Source: Janthinobacterium sp. LM6
GTDB lineage: Bacteria; Pseudomonadota; Gammaproteobacteria; Burkholderiales; Burkholderiaceae_D
Reading direction: 5' to 3'
Length of the DNA: 64,000 nucleotides
Assembly: GCF_002002885.1 (NCBI RefSeq)
Contig: NZ_CP019510.1
Location: 6,076,001 to 6,140,000 of the forward strand
The notes beneath the pieces were generated by a model, which saw only the letters and a list, made by a program, of their open reading frames with translations, ran no database searches and had not been told where the DNA came from. A program made the translations under genes and the position numbers. Shown piece after piece: positions 38,920-47,579 of this stretch (its first letter is position 1; the number at the start of each line of letters is the position of its first letter).

Positions 38920-38979
38920 TTTGCATTATTCGCACAATCCGCGCTGCGAACAAGGCGTGAAAATGCGAGATAATGCAAA
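38920..38979. promoter_or_regulatory. Widely spaced inverted repeat in the valine-operon control region
   Basis: TTTGCATTAT (38920-38929) and ATAATGCAAA (38970-38979) are perfect 10-base arms separated by 40 bases, between mmsA and the divergent regulator. The spacing would allow looping or two half sites for a dimeric regulator. Both contain the TTTGCA core found again at the second site. Confidence 0.5.
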
Positions 38980-38993
38980 GCTGAATCTGTTAA

Positions 38994-39018
38994 TCTGCAA
39001 AGATTGTAAATTTGCAGA
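38994..39018. promoter_or_regulatory. Candidate operator TCTGCAAA-N9-TTTGCAGA
   Basis: A perfect 8-base inverted repeat with a 9-base spacer, 28 bases before the regulator start. The TTTGCA/TGCAAA core is like that reported for RamB-type XRE regulators of short-chain acyl-CoA metabolism. Probably an autoregulatory site. Confidence 0.55.
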
Positions 39019-39046
39019 CTCCACAAACCGGGGAAGAGGAAACGCG

Positions 39047-40429
39047 ATGGCAAAGGTTTTCATGGGCGTGCGCCTGCAGCGCCTGCGCGAGGAACGGCGC
39101 ATGACGCAGGTGGCGCTGGCCAAGTCCCTGGGCATCTCGCCCAGCTACCTGAACCAGATGGAGCGCAACCAGCGCCCGCTGACGGTGCCGATTTTGCTGC
39201 GCATCGGCAGTGTTCTCGGGGTCGATCCGCAAATCTTTTCCGAACACGACAGCGCCAGCCTGGTGGCCGACGTGCGCGACGTGTTCGGCGAATTGCCCGA
39301 CGCGCCGCCCACCTCGATGGCGGAATTGAAAATGCTGGTGGAAAACATGCCGGAACTGGCGCGCTCGATCTTGCTCCTGCAGCGGCGCTACCGGGTGATG
39401 GCGGAGCGGGCCGACACGCTGGCCGCGCGCCTCGACGACGGCAGCCGCGGCGCCAGCTCGGCGGCGCCGTCCACGGACGAGGAAGTACGCGAATACCTGA
39501 ACCGGCGGCAAAACTACATCGACGAGCTGGACCGGGCGGCCGAGCGGGTGGCGGGCGAACTCGATCCGTCCCTGCGCACGCTCGACGCGCTGCAAGGGCG
39601 CCTGCTGGAACGCCACGGCATCCGGGTGCAACTGTCCGATGGCGACGCGGGCATGGTGCGCAAGCATCGCTTTGATGCGCAACAACATATTTTGTTTCTG
39701 CCCGACACCCTGACGGGCGGCCAGCGCGCCTTCCAGATGGCAGCGCAGATCAGCCTGCTCGAGCACAGCGAGCTGATCGACGCCCTCGTGCTGGCGGCGG
39801 GTCTCTCCGGCGCGGCCGCGCAAACGGGCGCGCGCCTGGCCTTTTCCAATTATTTCGCGGGCGCTTTGCTGATGCCCTACCAGCGCTTCCTGCAGGCGGC
39901 GGAAACGCGCGCCTACGATATCGAACGCCTGGCGCACCAGTTCGGCGTGGGTTTTGAGGCCGTATGCCACCGCCTGAGCACCATGCAGCGCCCCGATGCG
40001 GCGGGACTGCCGTTTTTCTTCGTGCGCGTCGACCGCGCCGGCAATGTCTCGAAGCGCCAGTCGGCCACGGACTTCCATTTTTCCAGGGTGGGCGGCACGT
40101 GTCCGCTGTGGATCGTCTACGACGCCTTCAGCCATCCGGGCCAGGTGCTGACGCAAGTGGCCAGCATGCCCGACGGCTGCACCTATCTGTGGATCGCGCG
40201 CCAGGTCAGCACGGCGTCGCCGGGCTTCCGCGCACCGGGCAAGACCTTTGCCGTGGCGCTGGGCTGCGACATCTCGCAGGCGCACCGGCTGATCTATTCG
40301 AAGGGACTCGATCTGCACGACCCCAGCAGCGCCACGCCGATCGGCACGGGCTGCAAGGTGTGCGAGCGCCAAAGCTGCCCGCAGCGGGCGTTTCCGTCGC
40401 TGCTGGCACCGCCGCCAGCGTCCGCCTGA
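39047..40429 (+). CDS. XRE-family short-chain acyl-CoA metabolism regulator (RamB/ScfR-type, IrrE-like domain)
   Basis: A 460-residue regulator. Residues about 8-62 form a Cro/CI helix-turn-helix ([34 protein letters not shown] is the core of it). A middle part with ImmA/IrrE-like character spans about 200-330 ([50 protein letters not shown]); the HExxH protease motif is not present (AAQIS occupies that position). The C-terminal DUF2083-type domain has [13 protein letters not shown] and a Cys-rich end [18 protein letters not shown] that may bind a metal. The start MAKVFMG follows GAGGAAACGCG. It is divergent from the valine operon and convergent with add, one base apart. Confidence 0.9.
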   Translation: MAKVFMGVRLQRLREERRMTQVALAKSLGISPSYLNQMERNQRPLTVPILLRIGSVLGVDPQIFSEHDSASLVADVRDVFGELPDAPPTSMAELKMLVENMPELARSILLLQRRYRVMAERADTLAARLDDGSRGASSAAPSTDEEVREYLNRRQNYIDELDRAAERVAGELDPSLRTLDALQGRLLERHGIRVQLSDGDAGMVRKHRFDAQQHILFLPDTLTGGQRAFQMAAQISLLEHSELIDALVLAAGLSGAAAQTGARLAFSNYFAGALLMPYQRFLQAAETRAYDIERLAHQFGVGFEAVCHRLSTMQRPDAAGLPFFFVRVDRAGNVSKRQSATDFHFSRVGGTCPLWIVYDAFSHPGQVLTQVASMPDGCTYLWIARQVSTASPGFRAPGKTFAVALGCDISQAHRLIYSKGLDLHDPSSATPIGTGCKVCERQSCPQRAFPSLLAPPPASA

Positions 40430-40430
40430 C

Positions 40431-41486
40431 TTACTCGACGACCCGGGCGCGCAGCGCGTCGAATTCGCGCGCAAATTCCGCGCGCCAGTCGCGCCGCGTG
40501 GATTCGGCTATCCAGGCCGCGTCCAGGCCATTCAACATGAAGCCGCGCATGTCATCGAGGCCGAAACCGAACTCGCGCATCATCATCCAGGCGCCCGTCG
40601 GCGTCACGTGGTGCAGGGTCGGGTCGTCCGTGTTCGGATGCAGTTTCAGGCCCAGCTTGGCCATGGCGCGGATCGGGTGGTCGAGGGCCCAGCGCTCGGG
40701 AGCCAGGGTGCGCAGATAGTAGGAATTGGTCGGCACGACCGTAAACACGAGGCCGCGCTCCACGCAGCGCTGCGCCAATTGAGGATTATCAACAATCGTG
40801 TAGCCATGGTCGACCCGGTCCACCTGTAACTGTTCAATGGCCGTCTCCACGTTCATCCACGGCATGCCGAATTCGCCCGCGTGCGCCGTGCACTTGAAGC
40901 CGGCCTCGCGCGCGGCGCGGTAGGCTTCGATAAAGAGTTCTGGCGGGCGGTCGTTTTCGCGGTAGTCGATGCCGATGCCGATGACTTCCGGCGCGCGGTA
41001 AGCCTTCATCCATTCCACCATTTGCACGGCTTCGGCGGGACTCGCTTCGCGGTCGATGCTGGGGATCAGGCGGCCAATCACGCCGAAATCGCGCTGTGCG
41101 TCGCGGATGGCGGCCACGATGGCGTCTTGCGCCGCGTCATAGCGGATGCCCGACACGCGCACGGTGCCGGTGGGATTCCAGAAGAATTCCGCGTAGCGCA
41201 CGCCGTGGCCATGCACGTCTTCCAGGTATTCGTAGGCGAGGCAATACAAGTCCGTCGGCGAGACGATCAGGTGCGCGTCGAGCGCGCGCAGCACGCGCAG
41301 CACGCCGACGGGCTTGTCGCCGCGCGTGTAAAACGCGTCGATTTCCTCGGGGGTGACGACATTGCCCGTCTTGGCGGCCAGCGCGCGGAAAGTAGCCTGC
41401 CGCACCGTGCCGAACAGGTGGCAATGCAGCTCCACTTTCGGCATGGCGCGTAAAAACTGTTCGATGCTCAGGGGGGAATTAGACAT
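40431..41486 (-). CDS. Adenosine deaminase family protein
   Basis: A 351-residue amidohydrolase of the adenosine/adenine deaminase group. Metal ligands His21 and His23 lie in PKVELHCHL; further motifs are KCTAHAGE (metal His, catalytic Glu), DRVDHGYTI and HPNTDDPTLHH (metal Asp). It deaminates adenosine or a related purine. The order downstream of a nucleoside hydrolase and a transporter suggests adenosine to inosine conversion before or in parallel with base release. Substrate specificity (adenosine, deoxyadenosine, adenine) is not certain. It is the last gene of the nucleoside locus, 25 bases after the hydrolase. Confidence 0.88.
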   Translation of the reverse strand: MSNSPLSIEQFLRAMPKVELHCHLFGTVRQATFRALAAKTGNVVTPEEIDAFYTRGDKPVGVLRVLRALDAHLIVSPTDLYCLAYEYLEDVHGHGVRYAEFFWNPTGTVRVSGIRYDAAQDAIVAAIRDAQRDFGVIGRLIPSIDREASPAEAVQMVEWMKAYRAPEVIGIGIDYRENDRPPELFIEAYRAAREAGFKCTAHAGEFGMPWMNVETAIEQLQVDRVDHGYTIVDNPQLAQRCVERGLVFTVVPTNSYYLRTLAPERWALDHPIRAMAKLGLKLHPNTDDPTLHHVTPTGAWMMMREFGFGLDDMRGFMLNGLDAAWIAESTRRDWRAEFAREFDALRARVVE

Positions 41487-41511
41487 GAAGCTCGTTTCGT
41501 AGTGAAGTGGG

Positions 41512-42456
41512 TCAGACGAGAATGGCGGCCAGGCGGCGCATCAGGCGCTCGATGGCGGCCGGGCCGTCGGCCAGCATCGCCACCTGCGTGTTGATGGGTG
41601 CGCGGCGCGGCACGCGGAATTCGCACACCGTCATGCCGCGCGTCAGTTCGCCCGTCAATTCGATGGCCACGTGGGCGCTCTGGAACTGGAACAGCTGCGG
41701 CGCTTCCAGGTACAGGGCCACCACGGGGTCGTACATCGGCATGGGCACGGAACCGTCGCTGCTGCGGATGCGCACATACGCTTCCAGGTAGCCGGCCAGA
41801 CGCTGCGCGCGCGGCGTGCCGATGGCGCGCAGCTGCTCCACTTCCAGTTTAGTGACCAGCAGCTGGCGGCACAGGTTCAAGCCGAACATGCGCAGCGGGA
41901 TGCCGGCCTGGAAGACCTGGGCGGCCGCTTCCGGATCCGCATAGATATTGAATTCGGCCGCCGCCGTGTGGTTGCCCTGGTCGGTCGAGCCGCCCATCAG
42001 GATGATTTCGACGATTTTTTCCGCGATGTCGGGCGCCTTAGACAATGCCGTGGCCAGGTTCGTCATCGGCGCAATCGCCATGATGGTGATCTGGCCAGGA
42101 TACTTGCGCACGGCGGCGATCAGCGCGTCGACGGCGTGGCCGGCAGCATCCGTGGCGGCGCCGGGCGGCAGGATCGCGCCCGTCGTCGGCATGCCGCTGT
42201 CGCCGAGGATGCGCTGTGCCGTTTCGATGACGCCGGCCAGCGGCTCTTCGCAGCCGCGGTAGATCGGCACCGTCAAGCCATCATGGGCCTTGATGCGCAA
42301 GGCGTTGTCGTAGGTGATATCGACGGGCGCATTGCCCGCCACCACGCTCACGCCCAGCCACTCGATATCGGGATTGCTGCCCAAGAGCAACATCGTCAGC
42401 CAGTCGTCGAAACCGGGATCGGTATCGAGCCATATCTTTTTCAAGGATTGGGTCAT
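41512..42456 (-). CDS. Nucleoside hydrolase (IUNH family)
   Basis: A 314-residue N-ribohydrolase splitting ribonucleosides into base and ribose. The Ca-binding signature is WLDTDPGFDDW at residues 9-19; further family positions are VAGNAPVDITYDNALRI, APMTNLATAL, EIILMGGS and NIYADPEAAAQVF with the second Asp. The start MTQSLKKIW is used; the open frame upstream lies inside the ABC ATPase gene. It is 19 bases downstream of that ATPase gene, which links the enzyme to the importer. Confidence 0.92.
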   Translation of the reverse strand: MTQSLKKIWLDTDPGFDDWLTMLLLGSNPDIEWLGVSVVAGNAPVDITYDNALRIKAHDGLTVPIYRGCEEPLAGVIETAQRILGDSGMPTTGAILPPGAATDAAGHAVDALIAAVRKYPGQITIMAIAPMTNLATALSKAPDIAEKIVEIILMGGSTDQGNHTAAAEFNIYADPEAAAQVFQAGIPLRMFGLNLCRQLLVTKLEVEQLRAIGTPRAQRLAGYLEAYVRIRSSDGSVPMPMYDPVVALYLEAPQLFQFQSAHVAIELTGELTRGMTVCEFRVPRRAPINTQVAMLADGPAAIERLMRRLAAILV

Positions 42457-42475
42457 GATGCTTTCCAGTAAGAAA

Positions 42476-43507
42476 TCAGGCACCCAGCCACAGGGCGCTG
42501 TCGGACGGCAGCACGAAGGAGACGGCCGTGCCTTCGCGCCAGGCGGCGCCGCCGGCCGCGCAAATGCCCTTGACCTGGCCCAGCGGCGTTTGCAGCAGGT
42601 ATTCGACGGTGTCGCCCAGGAAGCCCCGCGCCAGCACGGTACCCGGGTATTGACCGGCCGCGTCGTCGGCCGCGCACACGCGCACCTTGTCCGGACGCCA
42701 GCCCAGCACCGTGGTGCCGGCCGCGACGGGCGACGTGTACGGCAGGCTGGCGCCCGCGTGGTGCAGCGCGCCGTCGCGGTAGTCGAACAGGTTCTCGAAG
42801 CCCATGAAGTTGGCAACGAAGCGCGTCGACGGCGTGTTGAAGACGGCTTCCGGCGCCGCCAGTTGCTCGATGCGCCCGCCATTCATGACGACGATGCGGT
42901 CGGACAGCGCCAGCGCTTCTTCCTGGTCGTGCGTCACGTACAGCATGGTGATGCCCAGCTCGCGCTGGATGCGGCGCAGTTCGGCGCGCATCTGCACGCG
43001 CAGCTTGGCGTCCAGGTTCGACAGCGGCTCGTCGAGCAGCAGCAGGGCCGGCTCGACGACGATGGCGCGCGCCAGCGCCACGCGCTGCTGCTGGCCACCG
43101 GACATCTGCGCCGGCAGGCGCGTTTCAAAACCGGTCAGGCCGACGGCGGCGATCACCGCTTCCACCTTCGTTTTCAGCAAAGCTGGCGCGACCTTGCGCA
43201 AGCGCAAACCGAAAGCGATGTTGTCGTATACACTCAAGTGCGGGAACAGCGCGTACGACTGGAAGACCATGCCGATATTGCGCTTGTTCGGCGCCAGCTT
43301 GCCGATTTCGCGGCCATCGAGCACGATGCGGCCCGACTGCAGCGGCATCAGGCCGGCGATGGCGCGCATGGTGGTGGTCTTGCCGCAGCCGCTGGGGCCC
43401 AGCAGGGAAATCAGCTCGCCCTGCTCGACGTGCAGGTCCAGGTCTTTCACGGACGTCGTGTTCTTGGCGTAGCCGAGGTTCAGCTTGTGCAGTTCCAGAT
43501 AACTCAT
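42476..43507 (-). CDS. ABC transporter ATP-binding protein (polyamine/POT type)
   Basis: A 343-residue import ATPase. Walker A is GPSGCGKTT (37-45), Q-loop in VFQSYALFPH, signature MSGGQQQRVALARA, Walker B LLLLDEPLSNLD and switch His in VTHDQEEALAL. After about residue 240 comes a TOBE-like regulatory domain. The PotA/FbpC-like sequence pairs it with the two permeases and the binding protein upstream. The substrate is probably a nucleoside or base, inferred from the flanking nucleoside hydrolase and deaminase. Confidence 0.93.
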   Translation of the reverse strand: MSYLELHKLNLGYAKNTTSVKDLDLHVEQGELISLLGPSGCGKTTTMRAIAGLMPLQSGRIVLDGREIGKLAPNKRNIGMVFQSYALFPHLSVYDNIAFGLRLRKVAPALLKTKVEAVIAAVGLTGFETRLPAQMSGGQQQRVALARAIVVEPALLLLDEPLSNLDAKLRVQMRAELRRIQRELGITMLYVTHDQEEALALSDRIVVMNGGRIEQLAAPEAVFNTPSTRFVANFMGFENLFDYRDGALHHAGASLPYTSPVAAGTTVLGWRPDKVRVCAADDAAGQYPGTVLARGFLGDTVEYLLQTPLGQVKGICAAGGAAWREGTAVSFVLPSDSALWLGA

Positions 43508-43520
43508 GGTGTGTTGCCTC

Positions 43521-44300
43521 TTACATGTATTTAGAAATGCCCAGCACCTTCTCGGTCACCATCACGAAGGCCATGGTGAACAAGACCAGCAAGGTCGACA
43601 GGGCAGCGATCGACGGATCGAAGCTATTTTCCATATGCCCCAGCATCTCGATCGGCAAGGTGCTGATGCCGGGACCCGTCAGGAACAGCGAGACGGGCAC
43701 CTGGTTGAACGAGGTGACGAAGGCGAGGAAGAAGGCGGCGATCACGGCGTTGCGGATATTCGGCAGCACGATCATGAAGAACGCCCGCAAACGCGACGCG
43801 CCCAGGGTGATGGCGGCATCCTCGATATCGACGCGCAGGTTCACCAGGCTGGCGTACACGACGCGCACCGAGTACGGAATCAAGAGCGCGATGTGGCCGA
43901 TCAGCAGGCCCACGTACACGGGCGCATTGATCGTCAGCACCAGGTGGTGCAGCAAGCCCAAACCGACCAGGATGGCGGGAATGATCAGCGGCGACGTCAG
44001 CACCTGGCGGATGGCACCGATGCCGGGTGGCGGCATGCGCGAAAACGCATACGCGACGGGAATGCCCAGCAACAGCGCGATGACGGTGGCGATCAGGCCG
44101 ATTTCCAGACTGGTCTGGAAGGCGCGGCGGAACTCGGGCGCCGACCACACTTCGAGGATCCAGCGCAGCGAATACGACTCGGGCGGGAACGCCAGCGTTT
44201 CGCCGCCGCTGAAACCGGCCAGCACGACGATGGCGAAAGGCCCCAGCAGGAACAGGAACACGAGCCACAGGACGGCACGCGAGAAGACACTTTCTTTCAT
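43521..44300 (-). CDS. ABC transporter permease (PotC-like)
   Basis: A 259-residue inner membrane protein with about six hydrophobic helices. The EAA loop is in VDIEDAAITLGASRLRAFFMIVLPNIRNAV, where the family Gly and the helix that docks on the ATPase are visible. The N-terminal PESYSLRWILEVW is common in the PotC/ThiP group. Its ATG overlaps the stop of the other permease gene by four bases. Confidence 0.92.
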   Translation of the reverse strand: MKESVFSRAVLWLVFLFLLGPFAIVVLAGFSGGETLAFPPESYSLRWILEVWSAPEFRRAFQTSLEIGLIATVIALLLGIPVAYAFSRMPPPGIGAIRQVLTSPLIIPAILVGLGLLHHLVLTINAPVYVGLLIGHIALLIPYSVRVVYASLVNLRVDIEDAAITLGASRLRAFFMIVLPNIRNAVIAAFFLAFVTSFNQVPVSLFLTGPGISTLPIEMLGHMENSFDPSIAALSTLLVLFTMAFVMVTEKVLGISKYM

Positions 44301-45136
44301 ACGGAACTCCGGCTCGAGGAAATACGTTTAAGGCCGGCGTTGACCAGCAGGGTCATGCAGACGAGGATGACGGCGATGACATTCGCCGCGCCGAAATCGC
44401 TTTCCACGCTGACCTTTTGGTACAGCAGGGTTTCCAGCATCAGCACCTTGGTGCCGCCCAGCAGGGCCGGCGTCACATAGGCCGTCACGCAGCCCGTAAA
44501 CACCAGGGTGCCACCGACGACCAGGCCTTCCTGGGTCAGCGGCAGGGTGACCTTGCAGAATACTTGCCATGGATTCGCGCCCAGGGTGGCGGCAGCCGGT
44601 TCCACGTCGCGCGGCAGGTTTTCCAGCGCGCCCGCCAGCGACATCAGCATCAGCGGCAGCAGCAGTTGCAGCAGGCCGACAAACACGGCGAACTCGCTGA
44701 ACAGCAAACGCAGCGGCTCTTCCGTCAAGCCCATGTTGACCAGCGCCGCGTTGACGGCGCCGTTGCGGCCCAGCAGCACGATCCAGGCGTAGGTACGCGC
44801 GATCGGCGAGACCATCAGCGGCAGGATCATCATGCCCACCACCAGGCCGCGCCACTTCGGCGACACGCGCGCCACGGCTTGCGCGGCCGGATAGCCGAGG
44901 ATGATGGAAGCGAGCGTCACCAGCGCGGCAATGCGCAGGGTGCGCCAGAAGATGGTGCGGTTGAATTCCTGCGAGAAGAATTCGATGAAGCGGTCGACAC
45001 CCCACTGCATGCCGTCGCCGACGCGGAAGGCGTCGACCAGCAAGGCCAGCACAGGCAGCAGGAAGCAGACAACGATAAAGATCAGCGCCGGCAGGACCAG
45101 CAGCAGTCCCAGGCGCTTTTTTGGATCAGCAAACAT
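44297..45136 (-). CDS. ABC transporter permease (PotB-like)
   Basis: A 279-residue inner membrane protein with about six helices, heterodimer partner of the downstream permease. The EAA region reads LPRDVEPAAATLGANPWQVFCKVTLPLTQEGL. The gene starts 21 bases after the binding-protein stop and overlaps the next permease by four bases. Confidence 0.92.
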   Translation of the reverse strand: MFADPKKRLGLLLVLPALIFIVVCFLLPVLALLVDAFRVGDGMQWGVDRFIEFFSQEFNRTIFWRTLRIAALVTLASIILGYPAAQAVARVSPKWRGLVVGMMILPLMVSPIARTYAWIVLLGRNGAVNAALVNMGLTEEPLRLLFSEFAVFVGLLQLLLPLMLMSLAGALENLPRDVEPAAATLGANPWQVFCKVTLPLTQEGLVVGGTLVFTGCVTAYVTPALLGGTKVLMLETLLYQKVSVESDFGAANVIAVILVCMTLLVNAGLKRISSSRSSV

Positions 45137-45157
45137 GGTGTTTTCTCCTCGTCACCA

Positions 45158-46180
45158 CTATTTGCTCATGGCCTTGTTCCACTGCGTCATCCAGTTGCTG
45201 CGCTGTTTGATGATGGTTTCCGGCTTGACGAATTTCAGCGAATTGATCTGATCGGCGCCATAGGTGTTGAATTGCGCGGCGGCCACCGACAGGCGCACGT
45301 CCTTGTTGACGGGCGAGTCGACCAGGTTGGTCGCCAGCTGCGTCTGCACTTCCTTGGACAGCCAGAAATCCATCAGCTGGTACGCCAGGTCCGCATTCTT
45401 CGAGCCGGCAACGATGCCCATCACGTTCATGCCGGCCGCCTGGCCTTCGGCCGGGATGCTCCACTTCAGGGGCAGGCCCGTCTTGAGCATTTGCGACCAG
45501 GTAAAGCGCGCCACGGGCGCGGCCCAGATTTCATCCTGGGCGAACAGGGCGGCCAGCTGCGCGCTGTTCTTCGAGAACGTGACGACGTTGCCCTTCATGC
45601 CGACGATCTTCGCAAAACCCGTGGCGTAGTCGTCCGTCTTGCCGCCCCAGGCCGCATCGGCCATGCGCAGCATCAAGGGGCCCTGCGTGGTGCTCACGTC
45701 GGGGAAGGCCACGCGGCCCTTCAGTTCGGGGCGCCACAGGTCTTTCCAGGACGTCAGCGGGGCGATCTTGTCGCTGCGGTACACCAGGCCGACCGAATAC
45801 AGCGTGTAGCCGACGGCGAAATTGCCGCCGACGGGGTTTTTCGCCACGTCGTACAGGGCCTTGTAATTGCTCAGCCTGGAGTAATCCATGGGCTGGATGA
45901 CGCCCTTTTGCGCCGCTTCCAGCATGCCGGAATCGGACAGCAGCACCAGGTCGATCACCGGGTTCTTGGCGTGCACCACCAGCTTGGCGATGCGGTCCGC
46001 GTTATTCCCCGTTTCCACCTTGATATCGCAACCGCATTTGGCCTTGAACGGCTCGTACACATACTTCATGAACAAGGGCTGGGCAATCGGGTAGGCCGAA
46101 ATGACCAGCTCGCGTTTTTCCGCGTGGGCGGCGTTGGCCAGCAAGCCTAGGCTCAACGCCAGCATGAGGTGCTTTTTCAA
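45158..46180 (-). CDS. ABC transporter substrate-binding protein (type 2 periplasmic, PotD/FbpA-like)
   Basis: A 340-residue periplasmic protein. The start codon is TTG, supported by AAGGAAG six bases upstream. The signal peptide ends at AAHA near residue 20. The mature part (LVISAYPIAQPLFMKYVYEPFKAK, then DLVLLSDSGMLEAAQKG) has the two-lobe extracellular solute-binding family 1/ Fe3+-thiamine-polyamine style. The YEPFKAKCGCD segment contains two Cys three apart. First of four transporter genes. The ligand cannot be read off; context suggests a purine nucleoside, which would be unusual for this family. Confidence 0.9.
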   Translation of the reverse strand: MKKHLMLALSLGLLANAAHAEKRELVISAYPIAQPLFMKYVYEPFKAKCGCDIKVETGNNADRIAKLVVHAKNPVIDLVLLSDSGMLEAAQKGVIQPMDYSRLSNYKALYDVAKNPVGGNFAVGYTLYSVGLVYRSDKIAPLTSWKDLWRPELKGRVAFPDVSTTQGPLMLRMADAAWGGKTDDYATGFAKIVGMKGNVVTFSKNSAQLAALFAQDEIWAAPVARFTWSQMLKTGLPLKWSIPAEGQAAGMNVMGIVAGSKNADLAYQLMDFWLSKEVQTQLATNLVDSPVNKDVRLSVAAAQFNTYGADQINSLKFVKPETIIKQRSNWMTQWNKAMSK

Positions 46181-46237
46181 GATGCTTCCTTTCAGGGGAC
46201 GGCGCTGCGGGACAGCGCCTGTAAAGATGAATCAGAC

Positions 46238-47353
46238 TCAGAAATAATGTCGCATGCCGACGATCAGCACGCTTTGCGTCTTGCCGCCCGAGGCGCCGAA
46301 GCCGAACACGCGCGCGAACGTCGCATCACCGGCCGCTTTCTGGTAGCTCCAGGTGATGGCGACATCGGTGCGCTTGGACAGGAAGTAATCGGCCTGGAAG
46401 TTGACCTGATGCCATTTCGGCGTCTTGTTGATCACATCATATTTACCAGTGGTAAAGAAATACGACGCGCCCAGGTTCAACGCTTCCGTCAGCTTGTGGT
46501 TCACGTTCAGGTCCACGTTTTGCAAGGTCAGGTTGCTTTGGTCCAGGTAGTGGTAGCGCACATTGGTGTACAGCGCGCCGAACTTGGTCCTGCCCACATT
46601 ATAAAAGCCTCCCGTGCCGGCGATGGCCTGGCTGTCCACGCCCGCGCCCTTGACGGCGCTCTTGTTGAAGATCAACAGGGAGCTGCCGTAGTCATTGCCG
46701 ATGGCGCCGTTCGGCGCGTCCGGGCTGTTCGGGCGATCCATCTTGGTGTAGGCAACGGCCCAGCTGAAGGCATCGACCTTGTAGCCGGCGCCCATGCTGT
46801 AGACGCGGTTGCGGTTGGCATCTTCCGGATTTTCGCTGAAACCGTACAAACCCGTAAACGACAGGTTGCTGATGTTCGGGCTGACGTACTTGACGGCATT
46901 TTGCACGCGCAGGTTGTTGTAGCCATTGTCGTTGTCGCCGATGTGCACGCCGTTACTGGCGATGACCACCGGGCCCAGCAGATCCTTGACGGCTTCGTAC
47001 TGGCGGCCCAGGGTCAAGGTGCCCTTGTCGTTGCTCGACAGGCCAACATACGACTGGCGGCCGAACAAACGACCGCTTTGCGAGGCCGTGCCCGTCATCA
47101 CGTTAAAACCGTTTTCCAGCGCAAAGACGGCCTTGGTGCCGTTGCCCAGGTCTTCCTGGCCGCGGAAACCGATGCGGGGATTCTGATTCGTGCCGCTCAG
47201 CGCGTGCGTGCGGCTGCCGTTACCCTCATCCGATACATAGCCGATACCGGCCGACAGCAAGCCATACACTTGCACGCTGCTTTGCGCCTGCGCCGCGCCC
47301 TGCGCCGCCAGCAAGCCCCCAACTACCATCGTTCCCGTCATCCATTTGTTCAT
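46238..47353 (-). CDS. Gram-negative general porin (OmpC/Omp32 type)
   Basis: A 371-residue outer membrane beta-barrel. The signal peptide ends at GAAQA (residue 23), the mature N-terminus is SSVQVYGLLSAGIGY, and PRIGFRGQEDLGNGTKAVFALENGF is the betaproteobacterial porin signature. The L3-like loop region follows GRLFGRQSYVGLSS. It ends with an aromatic RHYF, the barrel-assembly signal. The ATG at 47353 has AGGGTGG upstream. It is 57 bases upstream of the ABC genes and probably supplies outer membrane passage for the same substrate. The LysR gene is divergent. Confidence 0.93.
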   Translation of the reverse strand: MNKWMTGTMVVGGLLAAQGAAQAQSSVQVYGLLSAGIGYVSDEGNGSRTHALSGTNQNPRIGFRGQEDLGNGTKAVFALENGFNVMTGTASQSGRLFGRQSYVGLSSNDKGTLTLGRQYEAVKDLLGPVVIASNGVHIGDNDNGYNNLRVQNAVKYVSPNISNLSFTGLYGFSENPEDANRNRVYSMGAGYKVDAFSWAVAYTKMDRPNSPDAPNGAIGNDYGSSLLIFNKSAVKGAGVDSQAIAGTGGFYNVGRTKFGALYTNVRYHYLDQSNLTLQNVDLNVNHKLTEALNLGASYFFTTGKYDVINKTPKWHQVNFQADYFLSKRTDVAITWSYQKAAGDATFARVFGFGASGGKTQSVLIVGMRHYF

Positions 47354-47466
47354 CGCCGCCACCCTAAAAAGAATAAACCCTGAGTTTTTTTGGAATTATT
47401 TTATTGATGCGTCCCTTGCCTGGCACACCGCCGCAAGTGCCGGCGCCGCATTCCAGGCTCTTCTCC

Positions 47467-47484
47467 CGAATGTTGTTGCATTCG
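47467..47484. promoter_or_regulatory. Inverted repeat between porin and lysR
   Basis: CGAATG-N6-CATTCG lies near the middle of the 226-base divergent region, about 115 bases from each start codon. It is a candidate operator for the LysR protein; the rest of the region is AT-rich near lysR. Confidence 0.4.
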
Positions 47485-47579
47485 AGACAAGTAAAGACCA
47501 GTCCAGAATATGGTAAATTGCGGGATAAGAAAATTTGTTTATTTTTATAAATCCATTACTTTTTCTAATAAGCAAAACC

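Noticed and set aside
36297-38960. Open frame of 887 codons on the plus strand opposite the valine genes
   Set aside because: Spans two well-supported minus-strand genes and the gap between them, with no motif or start signal.
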